NCBI RefSeq assembly: GCF_001956045.1
Contig: NZ_MRTH01000002.1
Coordinates: 310,001-374,000 of the forward strand
DNA from: Paenibacillus sp. FSL H7-0331
GTDB lineage: Bacteria; Bacillota; Bacilli; Paenibacillales; NBRC-103111
Direction: 5' to 3'
DNA: 64,000 nucleotides
The first letter of the stretch is position 1. Every line of letters starts with the position of its first letter. The notes beneath the pieces are model-generated. The model did not search any database. It was not told the DNA's origin and was given only the letters and a program-made list of their open reading frames with translations. Positions 33,154 through 41,103 of the stretch are shown one piece after another. A program made the position numbers and the translations under genes.

Positions 33154-34392
33154 ATGGTAAAAACGCCTGCGGCAAGCAATCCACAAAATACGACGGTTTT
33201 CTCCGTTTTGTTCGCAATCAGTCTGGTCCATTTATTAAATGATTCGATTCAATCCGTTATTCCCGCTATTTTTCCGATTCTACATGAATCCCTGAAGCTG
33301 AGCTTTTCCCAGATTGGCTGGATTGCCTTTACCTTGAACGTAACCGCATCGATGTTTCAACCGCTGATCGGTCTTTATACCGATGCCAAGCCCAAGCCCT
33401 TTTTGCTTCCAGCCGGGGTAGTGTTTTCCCTTCTTGGGATGGTCGTATTGGCTTTTGCAGGCTCATTTGCACAGGTGATTATAGCGGTAATACTGATCGG
33501 GCTCGGCTCATCCGTACTGCATCCTGAGGCATCCCGTGTCGCCTATTTGGCTGCAGGTCCACGTAGAGGCTTGGCACAATCTATTTTTCAGACGGGCGGG
33601 AACATTGGTCAGGCGCTAGCACCCGTATTTACAGCACTTATATTTGTACCTCTCGGTCAATTTGGAATCATCTGGTTTACGATAGCAGCATTGGCCGCGA
33701 TATTGGTTCAAATCTTTGTAGCCAAATGGTATCGCGGTTATATGACCAGGCAGTCGACAATCAAAAAGGCAGTCAAAGTCGTTAGAAACAACCTGCCAAA
33801 ATCGATGATTGCTTATGCAATGTGCATATTAATCATGCTACTTTTTTCCAAATTTGTGTATGTGGCCAGCATGACAGGCTTTTATGCCTTTTATTTGATC
33901 GATCATTTTAAAATTTCCACGGAGTATGCACAAGTATTTATTTTTGCTTTGCTGGCAGCCGGTGCGGTAGGAACGTTTCTTGGTGGGCCGATGGCTGATC
34001 GGTTTGGAAGACGTAATATGATCTGGTTTTCGATTCTTGGGACAGCGCCATTCTCCTTGCTGCTTCCATATGTGAGCTTGTTCTGGTCCGCAGTGCTTTG
34101 TGTGATAATCGGGTTTATCTTATTGTCGGGATTTTCCGTTATTGTCGTATACGCACAGGAGCTGCTGCCAGGTAAGGTGGGGACGGTATCCGGATTGTTT
34201 TTCGGGTTGGCTTTTGGTCTTGGCGGCATCGGTTCCGCTGTGTTGGGTACTGTTGCTGATGCGACCAGCATTTCCTTTGTTATTCAGCTGTGTGCGTATT
34301 TACCGTTGATCGGCTTGCTTGCTGCTTTTCTGCCTACGGATGCGCGGCTTAATCTCGTTTCTGTAGATTCCAAGCAAGCGGTGACTAATTAA
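33154..34392 (+). CDS. MFS transporter, Fsr (fosmidomycin resistance) type
   Basis: This membrane protein of about 412 residues has twelve helices. The motifs LVHLLNDSIQSVIPAIFPIL, FTLNVTASMFQPLIGLYTD, GSSVLHPEASRVAYLAAGPRRGLAQSIFQTGGNIGQALAP and GPMADRFGRRN are typical of the Fsr/YfnC exporters. Three in-frame ATGs exist (33136, 33145, 33154); GAAAGG lies 10 nt before 33154, which I chose with modest confidence. It is the last gene of the regulator-trpBA-regulator-exporter cluster. Substrate unknown; export of an indole or amino-acid-like product would fit the context. Confidence 0.85.
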   Translation: MVKTPAASNPQNTTVFSVLFAISLVHLLNDSIQSVIPAIFPILHESLKLSFSQIGWIAFTLNVTASMFQPLIGLYTDAKPKPFLLPAGVVFSLLGMVVLAFAGSFAQVIIAVILIGLGSSVLHPEASRVAYLAAGPRRGLAQSIFQTGGNIGQALAPVFTALIFVPLGQFGIIWFTIAALAAILVQIFVAKWYRGYMTRQSTIKKAVKVVRNNLPKSMIAYAMCILIMLLFSKFVYVASMTGFYAFYLIDHFKISTEYAQVFIFALLAAGAVGTFLGGPMADRFGRRNMIWFSILGTAPFSLLLPYVSLFWSAVLCVIIGFILLSGFSVIVVYAQELLPGKVGTVSGLFFGLAFGLGGIGSAVLGTVADATSISFVIQLCAYLPLIGLLAAFLPTDARLNLVSVDSKQAVTN

Positions 34393-34508
34393 AGTGCAAG
34401 TGAACTGACAAAGCAGCAAGCGGGGTTGTTAGGTTCATGTCTATGAATACCCGATCGAAGATAGGTTTTGGGGTAAGGAGTAGAAGACCAAATCAAAAGA
34501 AGGAGAGA

Positions 34509-34545
34509 GGATATGGGTATGGGGCTGGAACCCCATACCATATCC
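34509..34545. repeat. Long hairpin (inverted repeat)
   Basis: A 15-bp arm (CCCCATACCATATCC, 34531-34545) pairs with its complement at 34509-34524 with a single bulged G. The loop is CTGGAA. It is too long and lacks a T-run to be a normal terminator; it could be part of a structured RNA or an mRNA-stabilising element after the MFS gene. Confidence 0.6.
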
Positions 34546-34585
34546 AAGCCCTCGCCAACGAGCCAAGGAATGGATTTAGACAAGG

Positions 34586-34609
34586 ACCCAGCCTCATTCT
34601 GGGTTTTTA
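34586..34609 (+). terminator. Terminator downstream of the MFS gene
   Basis: ACCCAG (34586-34591) pairs with CTGGGT (34599-34604), followed by TTTTATT. Confidence 0.7.
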
Positions 34610-34896
34610 TTCCAGCATTTAAAGCCGGGCATGCTTTATTGATTTGTTGCAACAAATGACTCTGCCGCTGCAAAAAGATATTAACCAACCCGGTTTACTG
34701 ATCTTCCAGCATCTTAAGATGAAAGTCATCATTTAGGAAAAATTGAGTCTGCGCTGCAAAATCTTTGGCCGATGTTGAATGGCCATGCTTATTCATAAAT
34801 TCTAGATGGTATCCAATCAAATTACCTATTTACTCATCGTTATGCTTTATGCCTGCTCTTAATGAACTTGCCATTGTATTCGTCAAAAAAAATAGA

Positions 34897-34925
34897 TTGA
34901 CAATAATTGTACCCTGTTTTATATT
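34897..34925 (+). promoter_or_regulatory. Promoter of marR
   Basis: TTGACA (34897-34902) and TATATT (34920-34925) are 17 nt apart. The MarR-type site begins at the end of the -10 box. Confidence 0.75.
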
Positions 34926-34939
34926 TGTTGTACATACAA
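34925..34939. promoter_or_regulatory. Candidate MarR operator, copy 1
   Basis: TTGTTGTACATACAA overlaps the marR -10 box and start site. Its exact reverse complement occurs at 35403-35417, in front of the MFS gene. Confidence 0.7.
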
Positions 34940-34962
34940 AATAAGAAGAGGAGCTGTTACTC

Positions 34963-35385
34963 ATGAAAGATCAATTTTTGTTCGATTGCTTGTTTTTTAC
35001 TGCAAACCGTTTGAGCAGGGCGATTACAAAAATGGCTGAAGAGGAATTTGCTCCGACCGGTTTGAGTCCCATGTACGGTTATCTGATTCGTCTCGTTATT
35101 GGAGACCCGGGAATATCTCAAAAGGAATTATCTGAAAAGCTGCATATCACGCCCTCCACGCTTACACGTTTTATCGATAAATTAGAAGGCAAGCAATTAG
35201 TGGAACGTAAGGTGCAGGGTAAGACGGTATTGGTCTATCCAACGACTAAAGGGAAAGAGCTGGAGGACTCGATTCGTCAATCGTCGCGAAACTTGCACAA
35301 TAGATATGATGCTATTCTCGGCAAAGAAGCCGCAGATTTGTTATCCAAGGATATCGTAGCAAGCAGCGAGCTGTTGGAGAAATAA
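34963..35385 (+). CDS. MarR family transcriptional regulator
   Basis: This 140-residue winged-helix dimeric repressor carries LFFTANRLSRAITKMAEEEFAP in the dimer region. The DNA-binding part is GISQKELSEKLHITPSTLTRFIDKLEGKQLVERKVQGKTVLVYPTTKGKEL. The ATG follows AAGAGGAG. A matching 15-bp site lies before its own gene and, inverted, before the MFS gene 62 nt downstream, so it likely represses both. Such pairs usually respond to an aromatic or lipophilic compound that the transporter exports. Confidence 0.92.
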   Translation: MKDQFLFDCLFFTANRLSRAITKMAEEEFAPTGLSPMYGYLIRLVIGDPGISQKELSEKLHITPSTLTRFIDKLEGKQLVERKVQGKTVLVYPTTKGKELEDSIRQSSRNLHNRYDAILGKEAADLLSKDIVASSELLEK

Positions 35386-35402
35386 ATTTTTTTGAACCAA
35401 TA

Positions 35403-35417
35403 TTGTATGTACAACAA
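35403..35417. promoter_or_regulatory. Candidate MarR operator, copy 2
   Basis: TTGTATGTACAACAA is the exact reverse complement of 34925-34939 and lies between the marR stop and the MFS start codon. Confidence 0.7.
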
Positions 35418-35447
35418 AAATTGAAAATGTCGGGAGTGTCCAGCAAT

Positions 35448-36719
35448 ATGACAACAGGGTTTAAGTCTTCAAAAGTGTATTACGGATGGGTGGTTGTCCT
35501 GATCACCTTCGTAACGCTGCTTGTATCTGCGGGTATTCGTTCCATGCCAAGTATTTTCATGCTGCCATTTGAAAAAGAGTTCGGATGGAGCCGCGGAGGC
35601 ATATCCAGCGTCATCTCGATTGGTATATTTTTATACGGATTAGTAGGACCATTCTCGGCAGCATTTCTGCAAAAGTTCGGCATTCGAAGAGTGATGGTCG
35701 CATCACTGGCCGTATTGGCTGGCAGTCTCCTGATTACGCCTTATATGACTGCACTCTGGCAGTTTGAGCTGTTATGGGGATTGGTCGCAGGACTTGCCAC
35801 AGGCATGATGGCGAACGTATTGGGTGTAACCGTTACGAATCAATGGTTCGTTAAACGCAGGGGACTCGTGGTTGGATTGCTTACGGCAAGCGCTGCTACA
35901 GGGCAGCTGCTATTCCTTCCCATGTTGGCTCAAATTACGGTTGCAGTGGGCTGGAGATATGCGATTTATACAGCTGTTGCGGCGCTTCTAGTCCTGTTGG
36001 TCATCGTTGCTATATGGATGCGAAATTCTCCGTATGATGTGGGGGCCGCACCCTATGGGACAGAGGAACTTGTCAAGCCCGTTCCATTCCAGGGGAATTT
36101 GTTTCTGACACCTCTATTGGCACTGCGTTCTGCTTTAAAGAACAAAACTTTTTGGCTGCTGGCGGGAACCTTCTTTTTCTGTGGTTTTTCGACCAATGGC
36201 TTGATTGGTACCCATCTCATCCCGGCGTGCGGTGACTATGGGATACCAGAAGTTATGGCAGCGGGCTTGCTCGCCATGATGGGTTTGTTTGACCTGGTCG
36301 GTACGACATTGTCCGGTTGGCTGTCAGACCGTTACGATAATCGCAAGCTGCTGTTTACGTATTATGGTCTTCGTGGACTTTCGTTACTATTCTTACCGTT
36401 TGCTTTGAATGCAAGTCCTGCGGTACTCATGATTTTCACTGTTTTTTATGGTCTGGATTGGATTGCAACCGTACCGCCTACCGTTAAACTGGCATCCATG
36501 GAATTTGGCAAGGAAAAAGCGGGGATGATCTTTGGCTGGATCGTGGTGGCGCATCAAATCGGCGCTTCGGTGGCTGCTTATGGAGCAGGTGTGATGAGAG
36601 AGCTGCTAGGCAGCTATACAGTTCCTTTTGTTGCGGCTGGTTTCGTTTGCTTATTTGCCGCGCTCATGGCGATACGCATTTCCCAAAGCACCAGTGCAGC
36701 GCAGCAGACTCAGGCGTGA
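35448..36719 (+). CDS. MFS transporter (monocarboxylate/OFA-like)
   Basis: This protein of 423 residues has twelve predicted helices. The beginning VYYGWVVVLITFVTLLVSAGIRSMPSIFMLPFEKEFGWSRGGISS and the motif GWLSDRYDNRKLL are characteristic of the monocarboxylate/oxalate-formate antiporter-like branch. An earlier in-frame TTG would place the start inside the operator; ATG 35448 has GGGAG 11 nt upstream and gives a normal N-terminus (ATG 35427 is another option). It is probably cotranscribed with marR or driven from the second operator. Confidence 0.87.
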   Translation: MTTGFKSSKVYYGWVVVLITFVTLLVSAGIRSMPSIFMLPFEKEFGWSRGGISSVISIGIFLYGLVGPFSAAFLQKFGIRRVMVASLAVLAGSLLITPYMTALWQFELLWGLVAGLATGMMANVLGVTVTNQWFVKRRGLVVGLLTASAATGQLLFLPMLAQITVAVGWRYAIYTAVAALLVLLVIVAIWMRNSPYDVGAAPYGTEELVKPVPFQGNLFLTPLLALRSALKNKTFWLLAGTFFFCGFSTNGLIGTHLIPACGDYGIPEVMAAGLLAMMGLFDLVGTTLSGWLSDRYDNRKLLFTYYGLRGLSLLFLPFALNASPAVLMIFTVFYGLDWIATVPPTVKLASMEFGKEKAGMIFGWIVVAHQIGASVAAYGAGVMRELLGSYTVPFVAAGFVCLFAALMAIRISQSTSAAQQTQA

Positions 36720-36817
36720 GCAGCCATGTATCAGATATTGAAATAAACAGATTGCTACTTGGAGCCAGCTTAAGTAAAATAGAAGGGAATTTGAAGTTTT
36801 TGAAAAGAGGGTAACGA

Positions 36818-37879
36818 ATGAACAAGGAATCCATTTTCGGATTAACATTTGATCAACTGACTGCGTGGCTTCTGGAGCACGGGCATAAAAAATTTCGAGC
36901 GGCACAAGTCTGGGATTGGCTATATAAAAAACGGGTAACAGACTTTTTTGAGATGACGGATGTCAATCCTGATTGTGTTCAAGTATTGGCGGATCATTTT
37001 GTAATCCACACTTTGCAACAGCATATCAAGCAGGAATCGGCGGACGGTACGAGAAAGTTTTTGTTCAAGCTGAAGGATGGCAATCTGATTGAAACGGTTA
37101 TGATGCGGCACAAATACGGTTTATCGGTTTGCGTCACCACGCAGGTTGGCTGTAACATCGGCTGCAGCTTTTGTGCGAGCGGCTTGTTAGCCAAAAAAAG
37201 AGATTTAACCGGCGGGGAAATCATCGAGCAAATTATGAACGTACAGCATCATCTGGACATAGAAGAGCCAGGTAAAGTGGTGAGTCATCTTGTGGTCATG
37301 GGGATTGGCGAGCCCTTTGATAATTTTGAGAATATGATGAATTTCCTGAAAATCGCCACGGATCGAAAAGGACTTACGATTGCGGCCAGACATATTACGG
37401 TATCGACGAGTGGACTTGCTAATAAAATAGTCGAATTTGCCGACACGAAGCTGCCGGTCAACCTGGCAATTTCCTTGCATGCACCAAATAATGAGCTTCG
37501 AACCCGTATTATGAAAATCAACAAAGCCATTCCGATTGAAAAATTAATGCAGTCCGTTGATTATTATTTGGAAAAAGCGAATCGGAAAATTACATTTGAA
37601 TATATTTTGCTCAAAGATGTCAATGATCATAGGCAGGAAGCTGAGGAATTGGCCGATCTGCTTGGTAACAGAAGACATTATGTGAACCTGATCCCCTACA
37701 ATCCTGTGGATGAGCACAGTCAATATCAAAGAAGCGATCAGGAGTCGGTGCTGGCTTTTTATGATACCTTGAAGAAGAGAGGCATTAACTGTGGTATCCG
37801 TCATGAGCATGGTACGGATATTGATGCCGCTTGCGGACAGCTGCGAAGTAAACAAATTCAAGTGGCGCAAGCACAATAA
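36818..37879 (+). CDS. rlmN: RlmN-family radical SAM 23S rRNA/tRNA adenine C2-methyltransferase
   Basis: This 353-residue protein has the radical SAM cluster motif CNIGCSFC, followed by [36 protein letters not shown] and a C-terminal [10 protein letters not shown] containing the methyl-accepting Cys. RlmN methylates A2503 of 23S rRNA and some tRNAs at C2. The GIGEPFDNF motif points to RlmN rather than Cfr; however, the usual CAS-T-LGG/LKRNL is here [12 protein letters not shown], so it may be a second, divergent paralogue. The ATG follows AAAAGAGGGTAACGA. It is a single gene with a terminator at 37919-37950. Confidence 0.85.
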   Translation: MNKESIFGLTFDQLTAWLLEHGHKKFRAAQVWDWLYKKRVTDFFEMTDVNPDCVQVLADHFVIHTLQQHIKQESADGTRKFLFKLKDGNLIETVMMRHKYGLSVCVTTQVGCNIGCSFCASGLLAKKRDLTGGEIIEQIMNVQHHLDIEEPGKVVSHLVVMGIGEPFDNFENMMNFLKIATDRKGLTIAARHITVSTSGLANKIVEFADTKLPVNLAISLHAPNNELRTRIMKINKAIPIEKLMQSVDYYLEKANRKITFEYILLKDVNDHRQEAEELADLLGNRRHYVNLIPYNPVDEHSQYQRSDQESVLAFYDTLKKRGINCGIRHEHGTDIDAACGQLRSKQIQVAQAQ

Positions 37880-37918
37880 CACTACACAGATCGAGCTTGG
37901 CAGCATATCGAATCGTAA

Positions 37919-37950
37919 GGCCCACATCAACTTGATGTTGGGTCTTTTTG
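37919..37950 (+). terminator. Terminator after rlmN
   Basis: CCCACATCAA pairs with TTGATGTTGGG with one bulge, followed by TCTTTTTG. Confidence 0.7.
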
Positions 37951-38022
37951 TTATGGCTGCGGGATAAATGTTGGAGGTATTGGAATAATAAACTAAGCTT
38001 CTTATGAAATGGGGGATCAGGC

Positions 38023-39624
38023 ATGTTTACTAATTTTTTAAAATACAAGAAATCATCCCGCGCCGAAATCCAGGAAAATCAAGACTTCCAGCCATTCCAG
38101 AAAGAAAATCTTCATCCCAATCTGCACAATAATATGGACACCATAAAAACCGTATTAGGCAATAGCTCCGATGTCATCTTCAGGGAATTTCAAATTGCCG
38201 GGGGTATTCAGGCTGCTGTTGTATGTACCGATGGTTTATGTGACCCGATAACTGTTTCTGATTTTGTTGTAAAAAGCTCGATGCATGCTCAGGATAAGAC
38301 TTTGATCCCCAACCAGAATAACCCGGAAACGATAGTCCAAACCGTCAAGGAACAGTTAGTCACTTTTTGGGATATAAGAGAACTTTCGGATTGGAAGCAG
38401 CTTTATCTTGCTGTGTTATCTGGAGATTCTGTTCTTATGCTGGATGGCTGTGATATAGCGTTAGCTGCTGGAACCAGAGGAGGCGAAAACCGGAGTATTA
38501 CGGAGCCTTCCACTCAAACTGTCATCCGCGGACCGAAAGAGGGCTTCACAGAATCCTTTCGTACCAACACTTCATTAATACGCAGAAAAATAAAAAGCCC
38601 GAAATTATGGCTGGAAGAAAAAACGATTGGTGAAGTGACTCTTACCACAGTTGGCATCATGTATATACAAGGAATTGCCAATGAAAGCATTGTTCAAGAA
38701 GTGAGAAACCGTCTGGACGGGATACTTGTTGATGGGATCCTGGAATCGGGATATATAGAAGACTTGATTCAGGACGGTGTATGGACGCCGTTTCCGACGG
38801 TTTTTAACAGTGAAAGGCCGGATGTAATAGCTGCCGGTTTACTTGAAGGGAGGATTGCTATCCTCGTCGATGGAACACCTTTTGTACTGCTTGTTCCTGT
38901 AGTGCTTACCAGCTTTCTGCAAGCGGCTGAGGACTACTACCAGCGTTATGATTTTGGTACGTTATTGCGGATACTTCGCTTTTGTTCCTTATTTATTGCT
39001 TTACTATTCCCTTCCCTTTATGTGGCGATAGCCTCCTATCATCAGGAAACGCTGCCTACCTCCCTGGTGCTGAATTTGGCCGCTCAACGTGAAGGTGTAC
39101 CCTTTCCACCCATTTTGGAAGCTTTTCTAATGGAAGTTGTATTTGAAGTGCTGCGAGAAGCCGGAGTCAGGATGCCAAGCACCGTAGGTAATACGATTTC
39201 TATTGTTGGCGCTCTGGTCATTGGTCAGTCTGCTGTAGAAGCGGGCGTTATCTCTCCAGCCATGGTGATCGTCGTGTCATTTACAGCCATCACTAATTTT
39301 GTTATTCCTTCCTTTAACTTTGGTATTGCCCTGAGATTGCTGCGCTTTGTTTTTTTGGTTTTAGCCGGTACGCTGGGGATGTACGGAATTGCAGTAGGCT
39401 TACTCATTTTTGTATTGCATCTTAGCAGTTTACGTTCGTTTGGGGTTCCTTATTTAAAACCTTTCTCACCGTTCATAGCCACAGAGCAAAAGGATGCTTT
39501 ATTTCGATTTCCCATTTGGGCTATGAATACTCGTCCTCATTTTGCAAGTAAAAATTTAGTGCGTGAGGCTCCTGATCAAAAGCCGCAGAAACCGCCTGGA
39601 GATCGTTCTAGAGATGATGAATAA
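38023..39624 (+). CDS. Spore germination protein, GerA family (germinant receptor A subunit)
   Basis: This 533-residue protein has a soluble N-terminal domain (about 1-280), with NSSDVIFREFQIAG, EGFTESFRTNTSLIRRKI and DGILESGYIEDLIQD. At least four membrane helices follow (about 290-480; RILRFCSLFIALLFPSLYVAI, FPPILEAFLMEVVFEVLREAGVRMP, VGNTISIVGALVIGQSAVEAG). These are typical of GerAA/GerKA, which sits in the inner spore membrane and forms the nutrient-gated channel of the receptor. It starts a four-gene operon A-C-D-B and overlaps the C-subunit gene. Confidence 0.95.
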   Translation: MFTNFLKYKKSSRAEIQENQDFQPFQKENLHPNLHNNMDTIKTVLGNSSDVIFREFQIAGGIQAAVVCTDGLCDPITVSDFVVKSSMHAQDKTLIPNQNNPETIVQTVKEQLVTFWDIRELSDWKQLYLAVLSGDSVLMLDGCDIALAAGTRGGENRSITEPSTQTVIRGPKEGFTESFRTNTSLIRRKIKSPKLWLEEKTIGEVTLTTVGIMYIQGIANESIVQEVRNRLDGILVDGILESGYIEDLIQDGVWTPFPTVFNSERPDVIAAGLLEGRIAILVDGTPFVLLVPVVLTSFLQAAEDYYQRYDFGTLLRILRFCSLFIALLFPSLYVAIASYHQETLPTSLVLNLAAQREGVPFPPILEAFLMEVVFEVLREAGVRMPSTVGNTISIVGALVIGQSAVEAGVISPAMVIVVSFTAITNFVIPSFNFGIALRLLRFVFLVLAGTLGMYGIAVGLLIFVLHLSSLRSFGVPYLKPFSPFIATEQKDALFRFPIWAMNTRPHFASKNLVREAPDQKPQKPPGDRSRDDE

Positions 39625-40825
39625 ACACAGATTGCGAATCAATATGATGATCCTGCTGCTGTTGCTTACCATGCTTCTAGGGGGATGCTGGGATATCAAG
39701 TATTTGGATGAGCTTTCCATCGTCATCGCTATTGGTTTGGATAAAGCCGAGGGAGAGGATATTGCCGTTACCGTGCAAATCGTAAATTCAAGTGAAATGA
39801 CTAGCGGAGGGAATAAGAGCAGCGGGAGCGGTGCCAGTTCTACGGTTACCTATAGAGAAACAGGTCAGACGATATTGGAAGCGACGCGGAAAATCATCAA
39901 TAAAAACTCAAGAAAATTATATTTTGCACACAATCAGGTGCTTATCATAGGGGAAGAATTGGCCCGTAAAGGAGTTAGACCGTTATTTGAATATATCGAT
40001 CGCAGTCCTGAGCTCCGTACGGATTTTTTTCTGCTGATAGCCAAAGATGCCAAAGCGGAAGATGTGCTAAGCATCAATACGCCTATCGCCAAAATTCCCG
40101 GTATCAAAATCAATCAAAATGTCAGGAATGTGGAAAAAAGCCTGGGAATCTCCTATAAGGTGAATATTCGTGATGTCATTGAGATGATGGGGACTGGAAA
40201 AAAAGAAATAGTAGCTGGGAGCATTGAAATCATTGGGGATAAAAGCAAAGGCAATAGTAAAGAAAGCGTAAGTAAAATCAAAATTGATACGTATTTAAAG
40301 CTAAGAGGCATGGCGGTATTTAAGGATGAAAAACTGATTCATTTCTTCGAGCCTCTGGAATCAAGAGGGAATACATGGATTCAGGACAAGATTAATAATA
40401 CGGTTATCAATGTTCCATGTGAACAAGCCGGCAAAGTCACTGTTGAAATCATGCACTCCAAAACAAATGTGAAGGCGAAGGTTAAAGAAGGAAAACCGTT
40501 GATTAAGATTCGTGTAGAGCAAGAAGCCAATATCGGAGAAAATTTTTGTGAGAATATGGATGTTTCCAGCAAGGAAGCCTTTACTGAAATAACCAAGAAA
40601 ACGAATGATCAAACGAAGCTCGAGATTCTTGCTGCAATCCATAAAGCGCAAAAATGGAAAACGGATATATTCGGTTTTGCTGATTACACTTACAAAGCGG
40701 ATCCGGGCTATTGGAAACAAAATAAGAACAATTGGGAAGATATCTTCGCTGAAATTCCTGTAGAGATCGAGGTCCATACGAATATTAAAAGAGAAGGAAT
40801 ACGCAATAAATCGTATTACAAATAG
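39614..40825 (+). CDS. Germinant receptor lipoprotein, Ger(x)C family
   Basis: The 403-residue protein has a lipoprotein signal ending in LLGGCWD (Cys about residue 25), then the Ger(x)C domains (DELSIVIAIGLDKAEGEDI, YRETGQTILEATRKI, FAHNQVLIIGEELARKG, SPELRTDFFLLIA, and C-terminal EVHTNIKREG). GerC lipoproteins anchor and support the receptor complex outside the inner spore membrane. Two ATGs (39614 and 39617) lie inside the end of the A gene (11-base overlap). The C subunit precedes B here, unlike the usual A-B-C order. Confidence 0.93.
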   Translation: MMNKHRLRINMMILLLLLTMLLGGCWDIKYLDELSIVIAIGLDKAEGEDIAVTVQIVNSSEMTSGGNKSSGSGASSTVTYRETGQTILEATRKIINKNSRKLYFAHNQVLIIGEELARKGVRPLFEYIDRSPELRTDFFLLIAKDAKAEDVLSINTPIAKIPGIKINQNVRNVEKSLGISYKVNIRDVIEMMGTGKKEIVAGSIEIIGDKSKGNSKESVSKIKIDTYLKLRGMAVFKDEKLIHFFEPLESRGNTWIQDKINNTVINVPCEQAGKVTVEIMHSKTNVKAKVKEGKPLIKIRVEQEANIGENFCENMDVSSKEAFTEITKKTNDQTKLEILAAIHKAQKWKTDIFGFADYTYKADPGYWKQNKNNWEDIFAEIPVEIEVHTNIKREGIRNKSYYK

Positions 40826-40857
40826 GTGGCAGGAAGTTATCAGGAGGAGAGATAGGT

Positions 40858-41103
40858 ATGCTTACCGTTTGGGGAGTACTCATAGTTGGAGCAGCTATTA
40901 TTTTCCTGGAGGGTCGTGTACTGCTGAAACGCAAAAGCAAGAAGGAGATGATTGTTTTTTCTTCGTTCATGATCATTGCGATGCTATTTTACATGGGGGT
41001 GGGACTCCATCTTCCAATTCCCACCCCGGCCGAAGTGCTTGGGAACATCCTCAATCCACTGGTTAGCCCTATTGATAAATGGATGAAAGAAGGTACCTCA
41101 TGA
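40858..41103 (+). CDS. Small two-helix membrane protein of the ger operon (D-subunit-like)
   Basis: This 81-residue protein has two hydrophobic segments (about 5-22, WGVLIVGAAIIFLEG, and 30-50, MIVFSSFMIIAMLFYMGVG) and a short C-terminal tail (PIPTPAEVLGNILNPLVSPIDKWMKE). Small two-helix D subunits are known in several germinant-receptor operons and modulate receptor activity. The start ATG follows AGGAGGAGA. Its stop overlaps the B-subunit start (ATGA). Its identity as a D subunit rests on size, topology and position. Confidence 0.75.
   Translation: MLTVWGVLIVGAAIIFLEGRVLLKRKSKKEMIVFSSFMIIAMLFYMGVGLHLPIPTPAEVLGNILNPLVSPIDKWMKEGTS

Larger units (their letters stand above)
34393..34962. other. 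570-bp non-coding region with a long hairpin and a terminator
   Basis: No convincing gene is seen. A nearly perfect inverted repeat lies at 34509-34545 and an intrinsic terminator at 34586-34609. The right end carries the marR promoter and operator. Short frames on both strands here lack ribosome sites. Confidence 0.6.

Noticed and set aside
34437..34622. Short frames on both strands in the 570-bp gap
   Set aside because: They cross the hairpin and terminator, lack ribosome sites and encode low-complexity or basic peptides.
36818..37879. Cfr-type antibiotic-resistance methyltransferase
   Set aside because: GIGEPFDNF, the ITVSTSG context and overall similarity follow RlmN; only the CASG residue recalls Cfr.
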